Assembly: GCA_029550985.1 (NCBI GenBank)
Contig: JAKPGH010000224.1
Coordinates: 1-10,587 of the forward strand
Origin: Bacillota bacterium
GTDB lineage: Bacteria > Bacillota > Clostridia > Oscillospirales > Ruminococcaceae
Direction: 5' to 3'
DNA length: 10,587 nucleotides
Position 1 is the first letter of the stretch, and every line of letters starts with the position of its first letter. A model generated the notes under the pieces. That model was not told the DNA's origin. It saw only the letters and a program-made list of their open reading frames with translations, and made no database searches. Positions 1-7,459 of the stretch are shown here, piece by piece. The position numbers and the translations under genes were made by a program.

Positions 1-1532
1 ATGGTGGACAGGGGTTCCCCAACGAACGATCCCACCAGCATCATCAAAAGCCCTACAATAAACAGAATCCAGAAACCAACGTCCCACAGCGCCGCCCAAG
101 GCTGTCCCGATTTGATGAGCATGTAGGCCTTTATGCCCATACCCAAAAACACGTGAATCAGACCCAGTACCAGGCAAAGGCCCATGACCACGACGGCTTG
201 TCGGACGGGGTCCAGTATGGGGGTGATGTTGATGCGGTGTCCAAAGAACACATCGGAAACCACGCTGATGGTGTCTCCAAAGAAGCTGCCGAAGATAATT
301 CCCCAGAAGATGGAGGAGACACCTCCCATGGTGATGACCTCGGCGACTCCCTTCATGCCGGCTTTTCTGGTCAGGTACAGGCCGCCCAAAAAGAGAATCA
401 GGCCGAACCCCGCGTCCCCCATCATCATGCCGAAGATGATAAAGTAGGTAACCGCCACAAAATTATTGGGGTCAAATCCCCAGTAGGAGGGAGGCGAAAA
501 CATGTTGGTCACCGCTTCATAAGGGGTGACCAGCTTGGAGTTCTTAAGCAGGATGGGCGGCTCGTCTCCCGCTTCCTGCACCGGTTCCTCCAGCTCGTAG
601 TAGCAGTGGTACTTCTCCAGGATTGCCAGCGCCTGCTCCCGGGCCGTGGAGGGCACCCAGCCGGTAAAGCAAAAAGCCTTTTGGGTGTTGCGCAACACCT
701 GACCCGTCTTTTCCCGCTGGAGCCTGACGATCAGGGCGTCATAGCTGTATTGCAGAGGGAAGATGTCCTCCCCCATTTTCTTCAAGCGGGCTTCGCTGTC
801 GGCGATGGCTTGGTCGGTTTTGGCGATGCGGGCATCCAGGGCCCTGATGTTTTCCAGGGCGGTACCCTTCAACCCGCCGAAGGACATGCGGGAGGCCCCC
901 AGACTTTTGAGAAGTTCCCACAGGGCAGCCTTGTCCCGATTGTGGCAGATGGCCAGCAGATACTGCTGCTCGCCGTCCTGGGAAATCACCTTCAGGACAC
1001 AGGCCGGCGCCTGCTCCTGCTGCAGCTGTTCCAGCCGGGTCATGTCGGTCTTGGCGGGAAGCAGGAAGTACTCCACGGATACCGACCGCGTTCCCTCCAG
1101 TTCCAGGGGCAAATCATTTTCCGCCCAGGGCTGCAAAGAAGCGCGGGTAAAGACATCTTTACTCCGGGCGGCTCGCAACCTGGAAAGCTCCGCCAATATT
1201 CCCTCAATGGCGCTGCAGATTGCCTCCCCGCGGGCCAGTATGGTCTCGTCTTCCAGTTGGTCAAAAAGAACCGTAGGTTTGGGAGCAAACATGCTTCGCT
1301 TCTTCGCATAGGCGGATATGGCCGAAAGTGCGGTAGCATATCGGGACGCTGTCTGCTCCAGAGTATAAACGTCCACTCGGCCGGCCTCGGTGAGAGCCGC
1401 TATGTCCTCGTAGCTCTCCAAAGCCTCCAAGGGACGCATCTGGATACACTGCGCGCGCTGCAAACCGCTGAGAATCGCTTCTTTATCCTCCAGCAGCGCG
1501 ACGGCGGACAGCTTCTCCATTTTAACTATCAT
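1..1532 (-). CDS. ntpI: V-type ATP synthase subunit I (a-type stator/ion channel subunit), 3' end cut by window edge
   Basis: This is the membrane subunit of the V/A-type rotary ATPase, which forms the ion half-channels beside the c ring and anchors the peripheral stalks. I translated the minus strand codon by codon from 1532 to 1, and it stays open for 510 codons. The family is usually about 650 residues, so roughly 140 C-terminal residues, including the expected essential arginine helix, lie outside. The start MIVKMEKLS is family-like and its ATG overlaps the TGA of the upstream gene (ATGA), which suggests translational coupling. A second in-frame ATG lies four codons later (1520). Residues 1 to about 345 are a charged, helical cytoplasmic arm carrying the FTGWVPS signature near 290. 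The hydrophobic part starts near 355 and has GMMMGDAGFG and GIIFGSFFGD, both typical of subunit a, then GLIHVFLG. Whether it moves H+ or Na+ cannot be read here, because the c-ring subunit is outside the window. Confidence 0.95.
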   Translation of the reverse strand, partial: MIVKMEKLSAVALLEDKEAILSGLQRAQCIQMRPLEALESYEDIAALTEAGRVDVYTLEQTASRYATALSAISAYAKKRSMFAPKPTVLFDQLEDETILARGEAICSAIEGILAELSRLRAARSKDVFTRASLQPWAENDLPLELEGTRSVSVEYFLLPAKTDMTRLEQLQQEQAPACVLKVISQDGEQQYLLAICHNRDKAALWELLKSLGASRMSFGGLKGTALENIRALDARIAKTDQAIADSEARLKKMGEDIFPLQYSYDALIVRLQREKTGQVLRNTQKAFCFTGWVPSTAREQALAILEKYHCYYELEEPVQEAGDEPPILLKNSKLVTPYEAVTNMFSPPSYWGFDPNNFVAVTYFIIFGMMMGDAGFGLILFLGGLYLTRKAGMKGVAEVITMGGVSSIFWGIIFGSFFGDTISVVSDVFFGHRINITPILDPVRQAVVVMGLCLVLGLIHVFLGMGIKAYMLIKSGQPWAALWDVGFWILFIVGLLMMLVGSFVGEPLST

Positions 1533-1843
1533 ACGCTGCCCACAATCCTTTCCACAATAACCTTGGCCGCCTGACTGATTTTGGCGTTGGCAGAAGATTT
1601 CAGCTCCTGGCACAGCTTTTCGCTCTCCGCGCGTGAGCGCTCCAGCTGAGCCTTAGCCTCGGCTTGCGCCTTTTCGATGATGGCCGCTGATTCCTGCATA
1701 GCCTGTTGGTTCTTTGCTTCTAGGAGGCGACGACCATTGGCAACGGCTTCGTCTTTGATTTGGGCCGCCATACGCCTGGCCTGTTTTTTAATTTCTTCCG
1801 CATTTTCTTCTGTTTCCTTAATCTTTTGAATAACTTCGACCAT
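1529..1843 (-). CDS. V-type ATPase peripheral-stalk subunit G/H (small coiled-coil protein)
   Basis: This is a 104-residue protein, almost entirely a charged heptad-rich helix dominated by Glu, Lys, Ala and Gln, with no membrane segment. It fits the G/H (AhaH/NtpF-type) subunit that pairs with subunit E to form the peripheral stalk of V/A-type ATPases. The identity rests mostly on position, since it lies directly before subunit I with an ATGA overlap, the usual first-gene arrangement. I chose the ATG at 1843 (MVEVIQKIKE) over the in-frame ATG at 1858 because an ideal AGGAGG lies six bases before 1843, and the 1858 ATG immediately abuts that ribosome site. It is probably the first gene of the ATPase operon, since an AT-rich gap with a promoter-like element lies upstream. 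Coiled-coil proteins match each other easily, so sequence alone would be weaker evidence than the context. Confidence 0.85.
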   Translation of the reverse strand: MVEVIQKIKETEENAEEIKKQARRMAAQIKDEAVANGRRLLEAKNQQAMQESAAIIEKAQAEAKAQLERSRAESEKLCQELKSSANAKISQAAKVIVERIVGSV

Positions 1844-1846
1844 ATT

Positions 1847-1855
1847 CCTCCTCCT
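1847..1855 (-). promoter_or_regulatory. Strong Shine-Dalgarno of the V-ATPase operon
   Basis: On the minus strand the sequence reads AGGAGGAGG, a tandem near-perfect anti-16S match. The distal AGGAGG (1850-1855) has six bases to the ATG at 1843. This fixes the start of the G/H subunit and rules out the ATG at 1858, which lies just upstream of the site. Confidence 0.85.
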
Positions 1856-1879
1856 CATGCAAAATTAGCGCTTGTTTTT

Positions 1880-1908
1880 ATTTTATCAAACATATAAAAC
1901 AAACACAA
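1880..1908 (-). promoter_or_regulatory. Candidate promoter of the V-type ATPase operon
   Basis: Read on the minus strand there is TTGTGT (1903-1908), a 17-base spacer and TAAAAT (1880-1885). The -10 matches 5 of 6 consensus positions; the -35 keeps only the TTG. The region is AT-rich and lies 36 bases before the start codon of the G/H subunit. The -35 sits inside one arm of the perfect inverted repeat at 1903-1930, so a protein bound to that repeat would cover it. The hexamer TTGTGT with a 17-base spacer also occurs in the gdpP promoter in this window. AT-rich DNA produces -10 look-alikes easily, so this is moderately supported. Confidence 0.5.
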
Positions 1909-1938
1909 TATGAAAGTTAACATATTGTGTCGTTTTAT
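1894..1938. repeat. Perfect 10-bp inverted repeat with flanking complementary arms (ftsH terminator and/or operator)
   Basis: ACACAATATG (1903-1912) and CATATTGTGT (1921-1930) are perfect reverse complements around an 8-base loop. Beyond a small internal loop (AA against C), ATAAAAC (1894-1900) pairs with GTTTTAT (1932-1938). On the minus strand the stem is followed by TTTGTTTTAT, so it can act as a weak, AT-rich intrinsic terminator for the ftsH unit. The flanks would also allow this in the other direction. Equally, it overlaps the -35 of the candidate ATPase promoter and could be an operator for a dimeric repressor. The symmetry is seen directly; its role is inferred. Confidence 0.6.
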
Positions 1939-2083
1939 TTTAATAAAATTATTCTTTTTTTACCTAATTTGAACGAATGGCCTTAATTGATTTTTTTATC
2001 GAAATTACCATTTTTCTCCGTTTCCGGCTGGGCGGAATCCGGATTGGAGGAGGTTTGCTCCTTAGGAAATTGCACCGGGATGC

Positions 2084-4051
2084 CTACTCTTCCTTGGATT
2101 GCTCTTCCCTGGGGGATTGTTCTTCCTTGGAGGCCTTTTCCTCGGGCTTTTCCTTGGTGTATCCCGGAATCTTCAGCTCGGGGATGACGACTTCGGACAA
2201 AGGCTTGGGCTTTTCATCCGATTCCATCAGAGCCTTAAACTCGGCGCTGTTGAGTTTTTCCTTCTCCAGCAGCTTTTGCGCCACCAGGTGCAGCTTATCC
2301 ATATGCTCGGTGAGAATCTCGGTGCACTTTTGATAGGCTTCGTCGATGACGCGGCGGATTTCGGCGTCAATTTCGGCCTGGATGGCGTCGGAAACATGGC
2401 TTCCGCTGACGTAATCCCGGCCCAGGAAGACCTGGTCGGGGTCCTGGGAATAAACCACGGGACCCAGCTTTTCGGAAAATCCGTAGCGGGTAATCATGGA
2501 GCGGGCAATTTTGGTGGCCTGCTGCAAGTCGTTGGACGCTCCGGTGGAGATGTCGTCCAGCACCAGCTGCTCCGCCACCCGTCCGCCCAGGCTGACCACG
2601 ATGTCTTCAAACATGCGGGTTTTGGTAACATACATATGGTCCTTGGTGGGCTGAGGCATGGTAAAGCCGCCGGCAGGGCCGCGGGGCACAATGGTCACCT
2701 GATGCACCGGGTCCTGGGTTGGGCAGTAGTAGAAGCACAGGGCGTGACCCGCCTCGTGATAGGCGGTGAGTTTGCGGTCCTCGGCGGTGAGCACCTTGCT
2801 TCTCTTTTCGGGACCCATGGCCACCTTGATGTTGGCCTCTTCAATTTCCTTCATGGTGATGGCTTTCAGGCCCTTTCGGGCGGCAAGCAGAGCCGCTTCG
2901 TTCATGAGGTTTTCCAAATCGGCGCCGGTCCAGCCGGGGGTGGTGCCGGCAATGGTCTTGAGGTCCACGTCGGGGGCAAGGGGTTTGTTTTTGGAGTGAA
3001 CCCTGAGGATTTCCTCCCGCCCTTTGATGTCGGGATAACCGACGGTAATTTGCCGGTCAAAGCGGCCGGGGCGCATCAGCGCCGGGTCCAGAATATCCCG
3101 GCGGTTGGTGGCGGCTAATACAATGACGCCGGAATTGGTGGAAAATCCGTCCATCTCTACCAGGAGCTGGTTGAGGGTCTGCTCCCGCTCGTCGTGGCCG
3201 CCGCCCAGGCCTGCGCCTCTCTGACGGCCCACCGCGTCGATTTCGTCGATGAAAATTACGCTGGGGGCATTCTTTTTAGCCTGTTCAAACAGGTCACGGA
3301 CACGGCTTGCGCCCACGCCGACAAACATTTCCACAAAGTCGGAACCGGAAATGGAAAAAAACTGAACCTGGGCTTCTCCCGCCACAGCACGGGCCAGCAA
3401 AGTCTTACCGGTGCCGGGAGGGCCCATCAGAATCACGCCTTTTGGAATACGGGCTCCCAAGGCGTTGAATTTGGCGGGGTTTTTCAGGAACTCGACGATT
3501 TCAATCAGCTCTTCCTTTTCCTCGTCGGCTCCCGCCACGTCGGCAAAGGTCACCCGCCTGCCGTCCTGCGCCGAGCGCGCCTTGGCCTTGCCGAACCCGG
3601 CCACGTTGCCTCCGCCCCGGGACTGGCGCATCATCAGCACCCAGAACACAATCATCAGGCCGATGAGCAGCAGGGTGGGCAGCAGGCTGACCCACCAGGG
3701 CATCTCCTGAGCGGGCTTGTAGGTGCCCTGAATGATGTCGTCGGGATGCTCCAGGTTGTATTCCTCAATGTATGCCCGGGTGTCGTTCCAGAACATGGTA
3801 ACGCTGGGCACTTTATAGAGAATGGGAAGATTGGCGGGGTTTTCCCCCTCCAACTTGGTTATCTCCAAATCTCCCGTTCCCATATCCAGGGTGAATTCCC
3901 GCACCCTGTGTTGCTGGAAATAGGAGACAATTTCGGTATAGCTTATAGAAGGCGCACTGGTGTCAAAGTTGAACATGGTCATTGCAAAGAGCATAAGGGC
4001 CAAGAGCACCGCAAGATAAATGCCCAAACCCTTGTTACGCTTTGGTGGCAT
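2084..4051 (-). CDS. ftsH: ATP-dependent membrane zinc metalloprotease FtsH
   Basis: FtsH is a hexameric AAA+ protease of the cytoplasmic membrane that degrades misassembled membrane proteins and some soluble regulators. The 655 residues are full length. Membrane helix 1 is at about 9-28, the extracytoplasmic FtsH domain at about 30-118, and membrane helix 2 at about 119-141. The AAA+ domain has Walker A GPPGTGKT (210-217), the pore loop FVG (243-245), Walker B VIFIDE (265-270), and a second region of homology with arginines 327 and 330. The protease domain has HEAGH (432-436), with Asp508 in TGASNDLQQ as the likely third zinc ligand. The tail (from about 632) is a charged, low-complexity stretch rich in Glu, Lys and Ser. 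GGGAG precedes the ATG. It follows hpt after a 111-base gap and is probably read from the same transcript. After its TAG stop the -1 frame stays open for 33 more codons. Confidence 0.98.
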   Translation of the reverse strand: MPPKRNKGLGIYLAVLLALMLFAMTMFNFDTSAPSISYTEIVSYFQQHRVREFTLDMGTGDLEITKLEGENPANLPILYKVPSVTMFWNDTRAYIEEYNLEHPDDIIQGTYKPAQEMPWWVSLLPTLLLIGLMIVFWVLMMRQSRGGGNVAGFGKAKARSAQDGRRVTFADVAGADEEKEELIEIVEFLKNPAKFNALGARIPKGVILMGPPGTGKTLLARAVAGEAQVQFFSISGSDFVEMFVGVGASRVRDLFEQAKKNAPSVIFIDEIDAVGRQRGAGLGGGHDEREQTLNQLLVEMDGFSTNSGVIVLAATNRRDILDPALMRPGRFDRQITVGYPDIKGREEILRVHSKNKPLAPDVDLKTIAGTTPGWTGADLENLMNEAALLAARKGLKAITMKEIEEANIKVAMGPEKRSKVLTAEDRKLTAYHEAGHALCFYYCPTQDPVHQVTIVPRGPAGGFTMPQPTKDHMYVTKTRMFEDIVVSLGGRVAEQLVLDDISTGASNDLQQATKIARSMITRYGFSEKLGPVVYSQDPDQVFLGRDYVSGSHVSDAIQAEIDAEIRRVIDEAYQKCTEILTEHMDKLHLVAQKLLEKEKLNSAEFKALMESDEKPKPLSEVVIPELKIPGYTKEKPEEKASKEEQSPREEQSKEE

Positions 4052-4082
4052 CGCTTCACTCCCTTTGTGGGGATCGAAAACG

Positions 4083-4114
4083 CCGCGACGCTAACGCTGC
4101 GCGGGGTTTTCCCC
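4083..4114 (-). other. Two adjacent hairpins in the hpt-ftsH gap, possible attenuator
   Basis: In transcript order the minus strand has GGGGAAAACCCC (4103-4114). Sharing two bases with it is CCGCG...CGCGG (4083-4104), a five-pair GC stem with a 2x2 mismatch, an inner GC/GC pair and a GTTA loop. This second stem is followed by CGTTTTCG. The two cannot both form fully, as in anti-terminator/terminator switches. The U run is only four long and the second stem is imperfect, so this may just be a weak pause or processing site. The ftsH ribosome site lies about 20 bases further on. I found no convincing promoter in this gap. Confidence 0.3.
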
Positions 4115-4162
4115 TTTCATTTACTCCAATGGTATTCCGCTTATTGCGGTTTTCATTCCAAA

Positions 4163-4711
4163 TTAAGCATCCTGCCCTTGCCAGGCGGAAGGATCCAGCA
4201 CTCCCACATAGGGCAAGTTGCGATATTCTTCGGCGTAATCCAGCCCATATCCCACCACAAACTCGTCGGGAATGACAAAGCCACAGTAGTCGGGCACAAT
4301 ATCCACCTGCCGACGATCCGGCTTGTCCAGCAGGGTGACCAGCCGCATGCTCTTGGGGTTACGGCTTCCCAAAACTTCCCGCAGGTAGTTTAAGGTCATG
4401 CCGCTGTCCAAAATATCCTCCACAATGAGCAGATCGTATCCTTCGATGGGGTGATCCAGATCTTTGAGTATTTTAACCACGCCGCTGGTTTTTACACCGC
4501 TGCCGTAGCTGGAAACGGACATGAAGTCAATTCGCAATGGAATGTCAATATTTCTCATCAAGTCGGCCATAAAGACAACCGAGCCCTTTAACACGCTGAC
4601 CATCAGCAGCTTTTTGTCCTTGTAATCCTCGCTGATCTGTTTGCCCAGTTCGGCCACTTTTTTTCGAAGTGTCTCTTCATCAATCAGAATTTTTGCGATC
4701 TTCCCGCTCAT
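4163..4711 (-). CDS. hpt: Hypoxanthine(-guanine) phosphoribosyltransferase
   Basis: This enzyme transfers ribose-5-phosphate from PRPP to hypoxanthine or guanine, giving IMP or GMP in purine salvage. The 182 residues match the usual bacterial length. Visible landmarks are the LKGS pyrophosphate loop (41-44), SSYG at the flexible loop (67-70), the PRPP-binding motif VEDILDSGMTL (97-107), and the base-binding end FVVGYGLDY (151-159) running to about 172. The start at 4711 has GGAGGG upstream and lies inside the 3' end of tilS (32-base overlap), so the two are probably translationally coupled. In Bacillus the HprT protein forms a complex with TilS that affects ftsH transcription, and here the three genes are consecutive. 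Xanthine specificity cannot be excluded from sequence, but the length and motifs favour hypoxanthine/guanine. Confidence 0.96.
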   Translation of the reverse strand: MSGKIAKILIDEETLRKKVAELGKQISEDYKDKKLLMVSVLKGSVVFMADLMRNIDIPLRIDFMSVSSYGSGVKTSGVVKILKDLDHPIEGYDLLIVEDILDSGMTLNYLREVLGSRNPKSMRLVTLLDKPDRRQVDIVPDYCGFVIPDEFVVGYGLDYAEEYRNLPYVGVLDPSAWQGQDA

Positions 4712-6083
4712 GGGGTCCCTCCGTTACTTCTATCATCAAGATTCTTTCGGTTGCATCGCTGACCGCTACGCTTTCGTCAGGTCCGATGCCCTCCACCCAG
4801 AGAACCCTGCCTCCGCTTTCCAGTACCACTCGTCCGAGCCGTTGGGAAGCAGGCACTTTCTTTTCCTGAAACAAGTTCTTTAAGGTTTTGGAACATCCCC
4901 GTCCCGGCAAACGCAGCCGGTCGGACGGCAAGCGTTGCCGCAGGATTAGGATTTTCCCTATTCTATCATAATCCAAAGAATAGGTTAAGGCTTTTTTATG
5001 AATATTTTGGGTTTTTATGAAATTTTCCTTATCTTTCACCCGGAACTTAACTTCTTTTCCACTATAAACCTGTATGGCGGAACCATCCCGGATTTGCCCG
5101 ACGGGTACCTCCACCGAAAAATAAGGGATAGGGGCAAGTATTTGCTCCAGCCAAAACTCCTTTTCCCGGCAGCGGAACCGCACCCGGTCGGAAAGCTGCC
5201 AGGCGCCCGCCCCCTCTTCGACGATGCGGGACAGGTTTTGAATGGTGCGGCTGTCCGCCTCCAGCCCTTCCCGCCGCAGGAGCAGAGCCAGCACCCGCCC
5301 TTTCAGCGCTCCCGGCAGCTGCAAAAATTCCCGACGATTCAGCCGCTTTTCCGGATTCTTAAGATTTTCAAACGCCGTTTCGGCCTGCTCATCCAGATAG
5401 TCGGCGTCCTGCCGCAAAATTTCGCACATCCGGGCAAGTCCTTCCGCCAGCCGGGGGTTTTCCTGCTCCAGCAGGGGCATGATGTGCCTGCGAATCCGGT
5501 TGCGGGTGTATGCGTCGCTGTGGTTGGTGGAGTCGGTGACGTAGGAAAGGTTGTGCTCCTGACAGTAGGCTTCAATTTCCCGGCGGGTACAGGCTATGAG
5601 GGGGCGGACGTACCTGCCCCGCACCGGCGCGATTCCCGTAAGGCCACGCAGCGCCGTGCCCCGAATTAAATTGAGGAGCACCGTCTCCCCGTTGTCGCTG
5701 CAGGTGTGGGCCGTCGCCACCTTTGCCTGATGGGCCCTGCCTTCCCGCTCAAAAAATTCGTAGCGGCAGTTGCGGGCCGCCACTTCGATGCTTTCCCCCG
5801 TTTTGGCCGCCCGGGCCGCCACGTCGGCGGACTCCACCGTCAGGGGAATATTCCAATCGGCGCAGAGCTTGCGGACAAAGGCTTCGTCGGCGCCGCTTTC
5901 GGCTCCCCGCAGGTTGTGGTTGAGGTGCAGCGCCCTTAAGGTCAGGTTCCACTCCTCCCGCAGTTCCCGCAAAAAGTGTAGCAGGGCCACAGAATCTGCC
6001 CCGCCGGATACGGCGACCAGCAGAACTGCTCCCTGCGTAAACATCTGGTGCTGTTGTATGGTGCTCAGCACTTTAGCTTTCAT
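4680..6083 (-). CDS. tilS: tRNA(Ile)-lysidine synthase TilS
   Basis: TilS is an ATP-dependent enzyme that attaches lysine to C34 of the CAU-anticodon tRNA-Ile, switching its reading from AUG to AUA and its charging from Met to Ile. The frame extends to 6125, but the start is set at 6083 (MKAKVLSTIQQH), giving 467 residues. The extra 14 residues lie inside dnaB and do not look like the family. Visible features are the PP-loop SGGADS (26-31), HLNHNLRG (53-60), the ETVLLNLIRG helix (about 133-142), DSTNHSDAYTRNRIR (184-198), a middle helical domain, and the C-terminal TilS domain with a Gly/Lys-rich motif around 391-415 (LPGRG, KTLKNLF). The start overlaps the last 11 bases of dnaB, and the end overlaps hpt. 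The gene is normally essential, and nothing here looks broken. Confidence 0.96.
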   Translation of the reverse strand: MKAKVLSTIQQHQMFTQGAVLLVAVSGGADSVALLHFLRELREEWNLTLRALHLNHNLRGAESGADEAFVRKLCADWNIPLTVESADVAARAAKTGESIEVAARNCRYEFFEREGRAHQAKVATAHTCSDNGETVLLNLIRGTALRGLTGIAPVRGRYVRPLIACTRREIEAYCQEHNLSYVTDSTNHSDAYTRNRIRRHIMPLLEQENPRLAEGLARMCEILRQDADYLDEQAETAFENLKNPEKRLNRREFLQLPGALKGRVLALLLRREGLEADSRTIQNLSRIVEEGAGAWQLSDRVRFRCREKEFWLEQILAPIPYFSVEVPVGQIRDGSAIQVYSGKEVKFRVKDKENFIKTQNIHKKALTYSLDYDRIGKILILRQRLPSDRLRLPGRGCSKTLKNLFQEKKVPASQRLGRVVLESGGRVLWVEGIGPDESVAVSDATERILMIEVTEGPHEREDRKNSD

Positions 6084-7434
6084 CGCGGTACATCTCCAGC
6101 CCGGAGAACTTGGTGTGCTCTCCATCCCAGCCCAGTTTGACGGTGCCGGTTTCTCCGTGACGGTTTTTGGCTACAATACACTCCGCAATATTTTGCTCCC
6201 CGCTATCCCGATTGTAATAGGCTTCCCGGTACAGAAAGAGCACCAGGTCGGCGTCCTGTTCGATGGAGCCGGATTCCCGCAGGTCGGAGAGCATGGGCCT
6301 GTGGTCGGCGCGGGTTTCCGTCTGGCGGGAAAGCTGAGACAACACGATGACCGGCACGTTCAGTTCCTTGGCCATCACCTTGAGGGAACGGGTGATTTCG
6401 CTGACCACCTGAACCCGGTTATCGTTGCGGCCTCCCCCGTTCATCAACTGGAGATAGTCGATGATGACAAGGCCCAAATCCTTTACCCGGCGCAGCCGGG
6501 CCTTCATTTCCGGCACGGTGAGGGAGGCGGTGTCGTCAATCAAAATAGGAGCTTTGGCCAGCTCCTTGGAGGAAATGGCCAGGCGCACCCACTCTTCGGG
6601 AGAAAGCTCTCCCGTTCGCATGCGGGTTCCCTGCACCATGGCGTCGCTGGCTAGAATCCGCTCCACCAGCTGTTCCCGGCTCATTTCCAGCGAGAAGATG
6701 GCCACGGTCTTTTTGGCCTTCATGGCCACATTGGTGGCGATGTTGAGGGCAAAGGAAGTTTTTCCCATGGCGGGACGGGCGGCCAGCAAAATCAAGTCGG
6801 ACTTGTTCAGCCCGGTGATGACGCGGTCCAGCATCCCAAAGCCGGTGGGAATGCCCAAATACTGCTCCCGATCCTCTCCCGAAAGCTTTTGCAGCCGGTC
6901 GTAGATGTCCAGCAACACGTCGCCGATGGGGAGAAGTTTGGAGGAATGGCGGTCGGCGCGGATTTCAAAAATCCGCTGTTCCGCGCTGTCCAGGATGGTT
7001 TGGGCGCTTTCGCCGGAATCTCGGGAGTTTTCGATAATCTCGTGGGCAGCGGAAATCAGGGAGCGCAGGTAGCTTTTTTCCCGCACAATGTTGGCGTAGG
7101 CTTCCACATTGCGGGTGGAGGGGACAATCTCCACCAGCTGGGTGAGGTACACTTTGGCGTCTGCCTCGCTGGGAAAGACATTTTCCCGGCACACCTGCTC
7201 CAGAACGGTGACAAAGTCCACCGGCTGGGCGGTGGTGAAGAGATGCAGCATAATCTCGAAGATTTTCTGATGCTCTTCCCGGTAAAAGTTGGAGGGCCGC
7301 AGATTGTCCAGCACCACGCTCAGGCAGGAAGCGTCCACCAGAACGGCGCCCAGTACGCTCTGTTCCGCTTCCAAGCTATAGGGCAACGCCTGATCCAACA
7401 GATCGGTCGGTCGATCGTTCATTTGCTGTGGCAC
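6073..7434 (-). CDS. dnaB: Replicative DNA helicase DnaB/DnaC
   Basis: This hexameric RecA-type helicase unwinds the fork on the lagging-strand template and recruits primase. The 453 residues are standard length and there is no intein. The N-terminal DnaB domain covers about 15-120, with PYSLEAEQSVLGA near its start, followed by a linker. The helicase domain has TGFGMLDRVITGL (197-209), Walker A RPAMGKTS (220-227), SLEM (248-251), Walker B LVIIDYLQLM (322-331), VLSQLSR, the LRESGSIEQDAD block (385-396), and KNRHGETG (423-430) with the likely arginine finger Arg425. The first codon is GTG at 7434 (MPQQMNDRP). GGGAG lies eight bases before it, while the in-frame ATG at 7422 would be about 20 bases away. 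It follows rplI by 25 bases, the usual rplI-dnaB pairing of Bacillota. Confidence 0.97.
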   Translation of the reverse strand: MPQQMNDRPTDLLDQALPYSLEAEQSVLGAVLVDASCLSVVLDNLRPSNFYREEHQKIFEIMLHLFTTAQPVDFVTVLEQVCRENVFPSEADAKVYLTQLVEIVPSTRNVEAYANIVREKSYLRSLISAAHEIIENSRDSGESAQTILDSAEQRIFEIRADRHSSKLLPIGDVLLDIYDRLQKLSGEDREQYLGIPTGFGMLDRVITGLNKSDLILLAARPAMGKTSFALNIATNVAMKAKKTVAIFSLEMSREQLVERILASDAMVQGTRMRTGELSPEEWVRLAISSKELAKAPILIDDTASLTVPEMKARLRRVKDLGLVIIDYLQLMNGGGRNDNRVQVVSEITRSLKVMAKELNVPVIVLSQLSRQTETRADHRPMLSDLRESGSIEQDADLVLFLYREAYYNRDSGEQNIAECIVAKNRHGETGTVKLGWDGEHTKFSGLEMYRDES

Positions 7435-7459
7435 GGTTCATTCTCCCGATTCCTTAGAT

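Noticed and set aside
297..310. GGDQ in GdpP (residues 297-300) as an active diguanylate cyclase site
   Set aside because: This stretch (positions given here as residues) follows the GGDEF core. The true signature position appears to be AKDRF at residues 228-232, so cyclase activity is not supported; this is normal for GdpP.
1..1532. Possible frameshift or pseudogene in the subunit I gene, since short fragments appear in other minus frames
   Set aside because: Codon-by-codon translation from 1532 to the window edge shows a single uninterrupted frame with family motifs throughout; it is only cut by the window.
4139..4154. CCGC-TTATT-GCGG hairpin downstream of hpt
   Set aside because: It is only four base pairs, and the T run lies on the wrong (plus) side for minus-strand transcripts.
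6084..6125. Upstream extension of tilS by 14 codons
   Set aside because: The extension lies entirely within the 3' end of dnaB and has no family likeness; TilS homologues start near the ATG at 6083.
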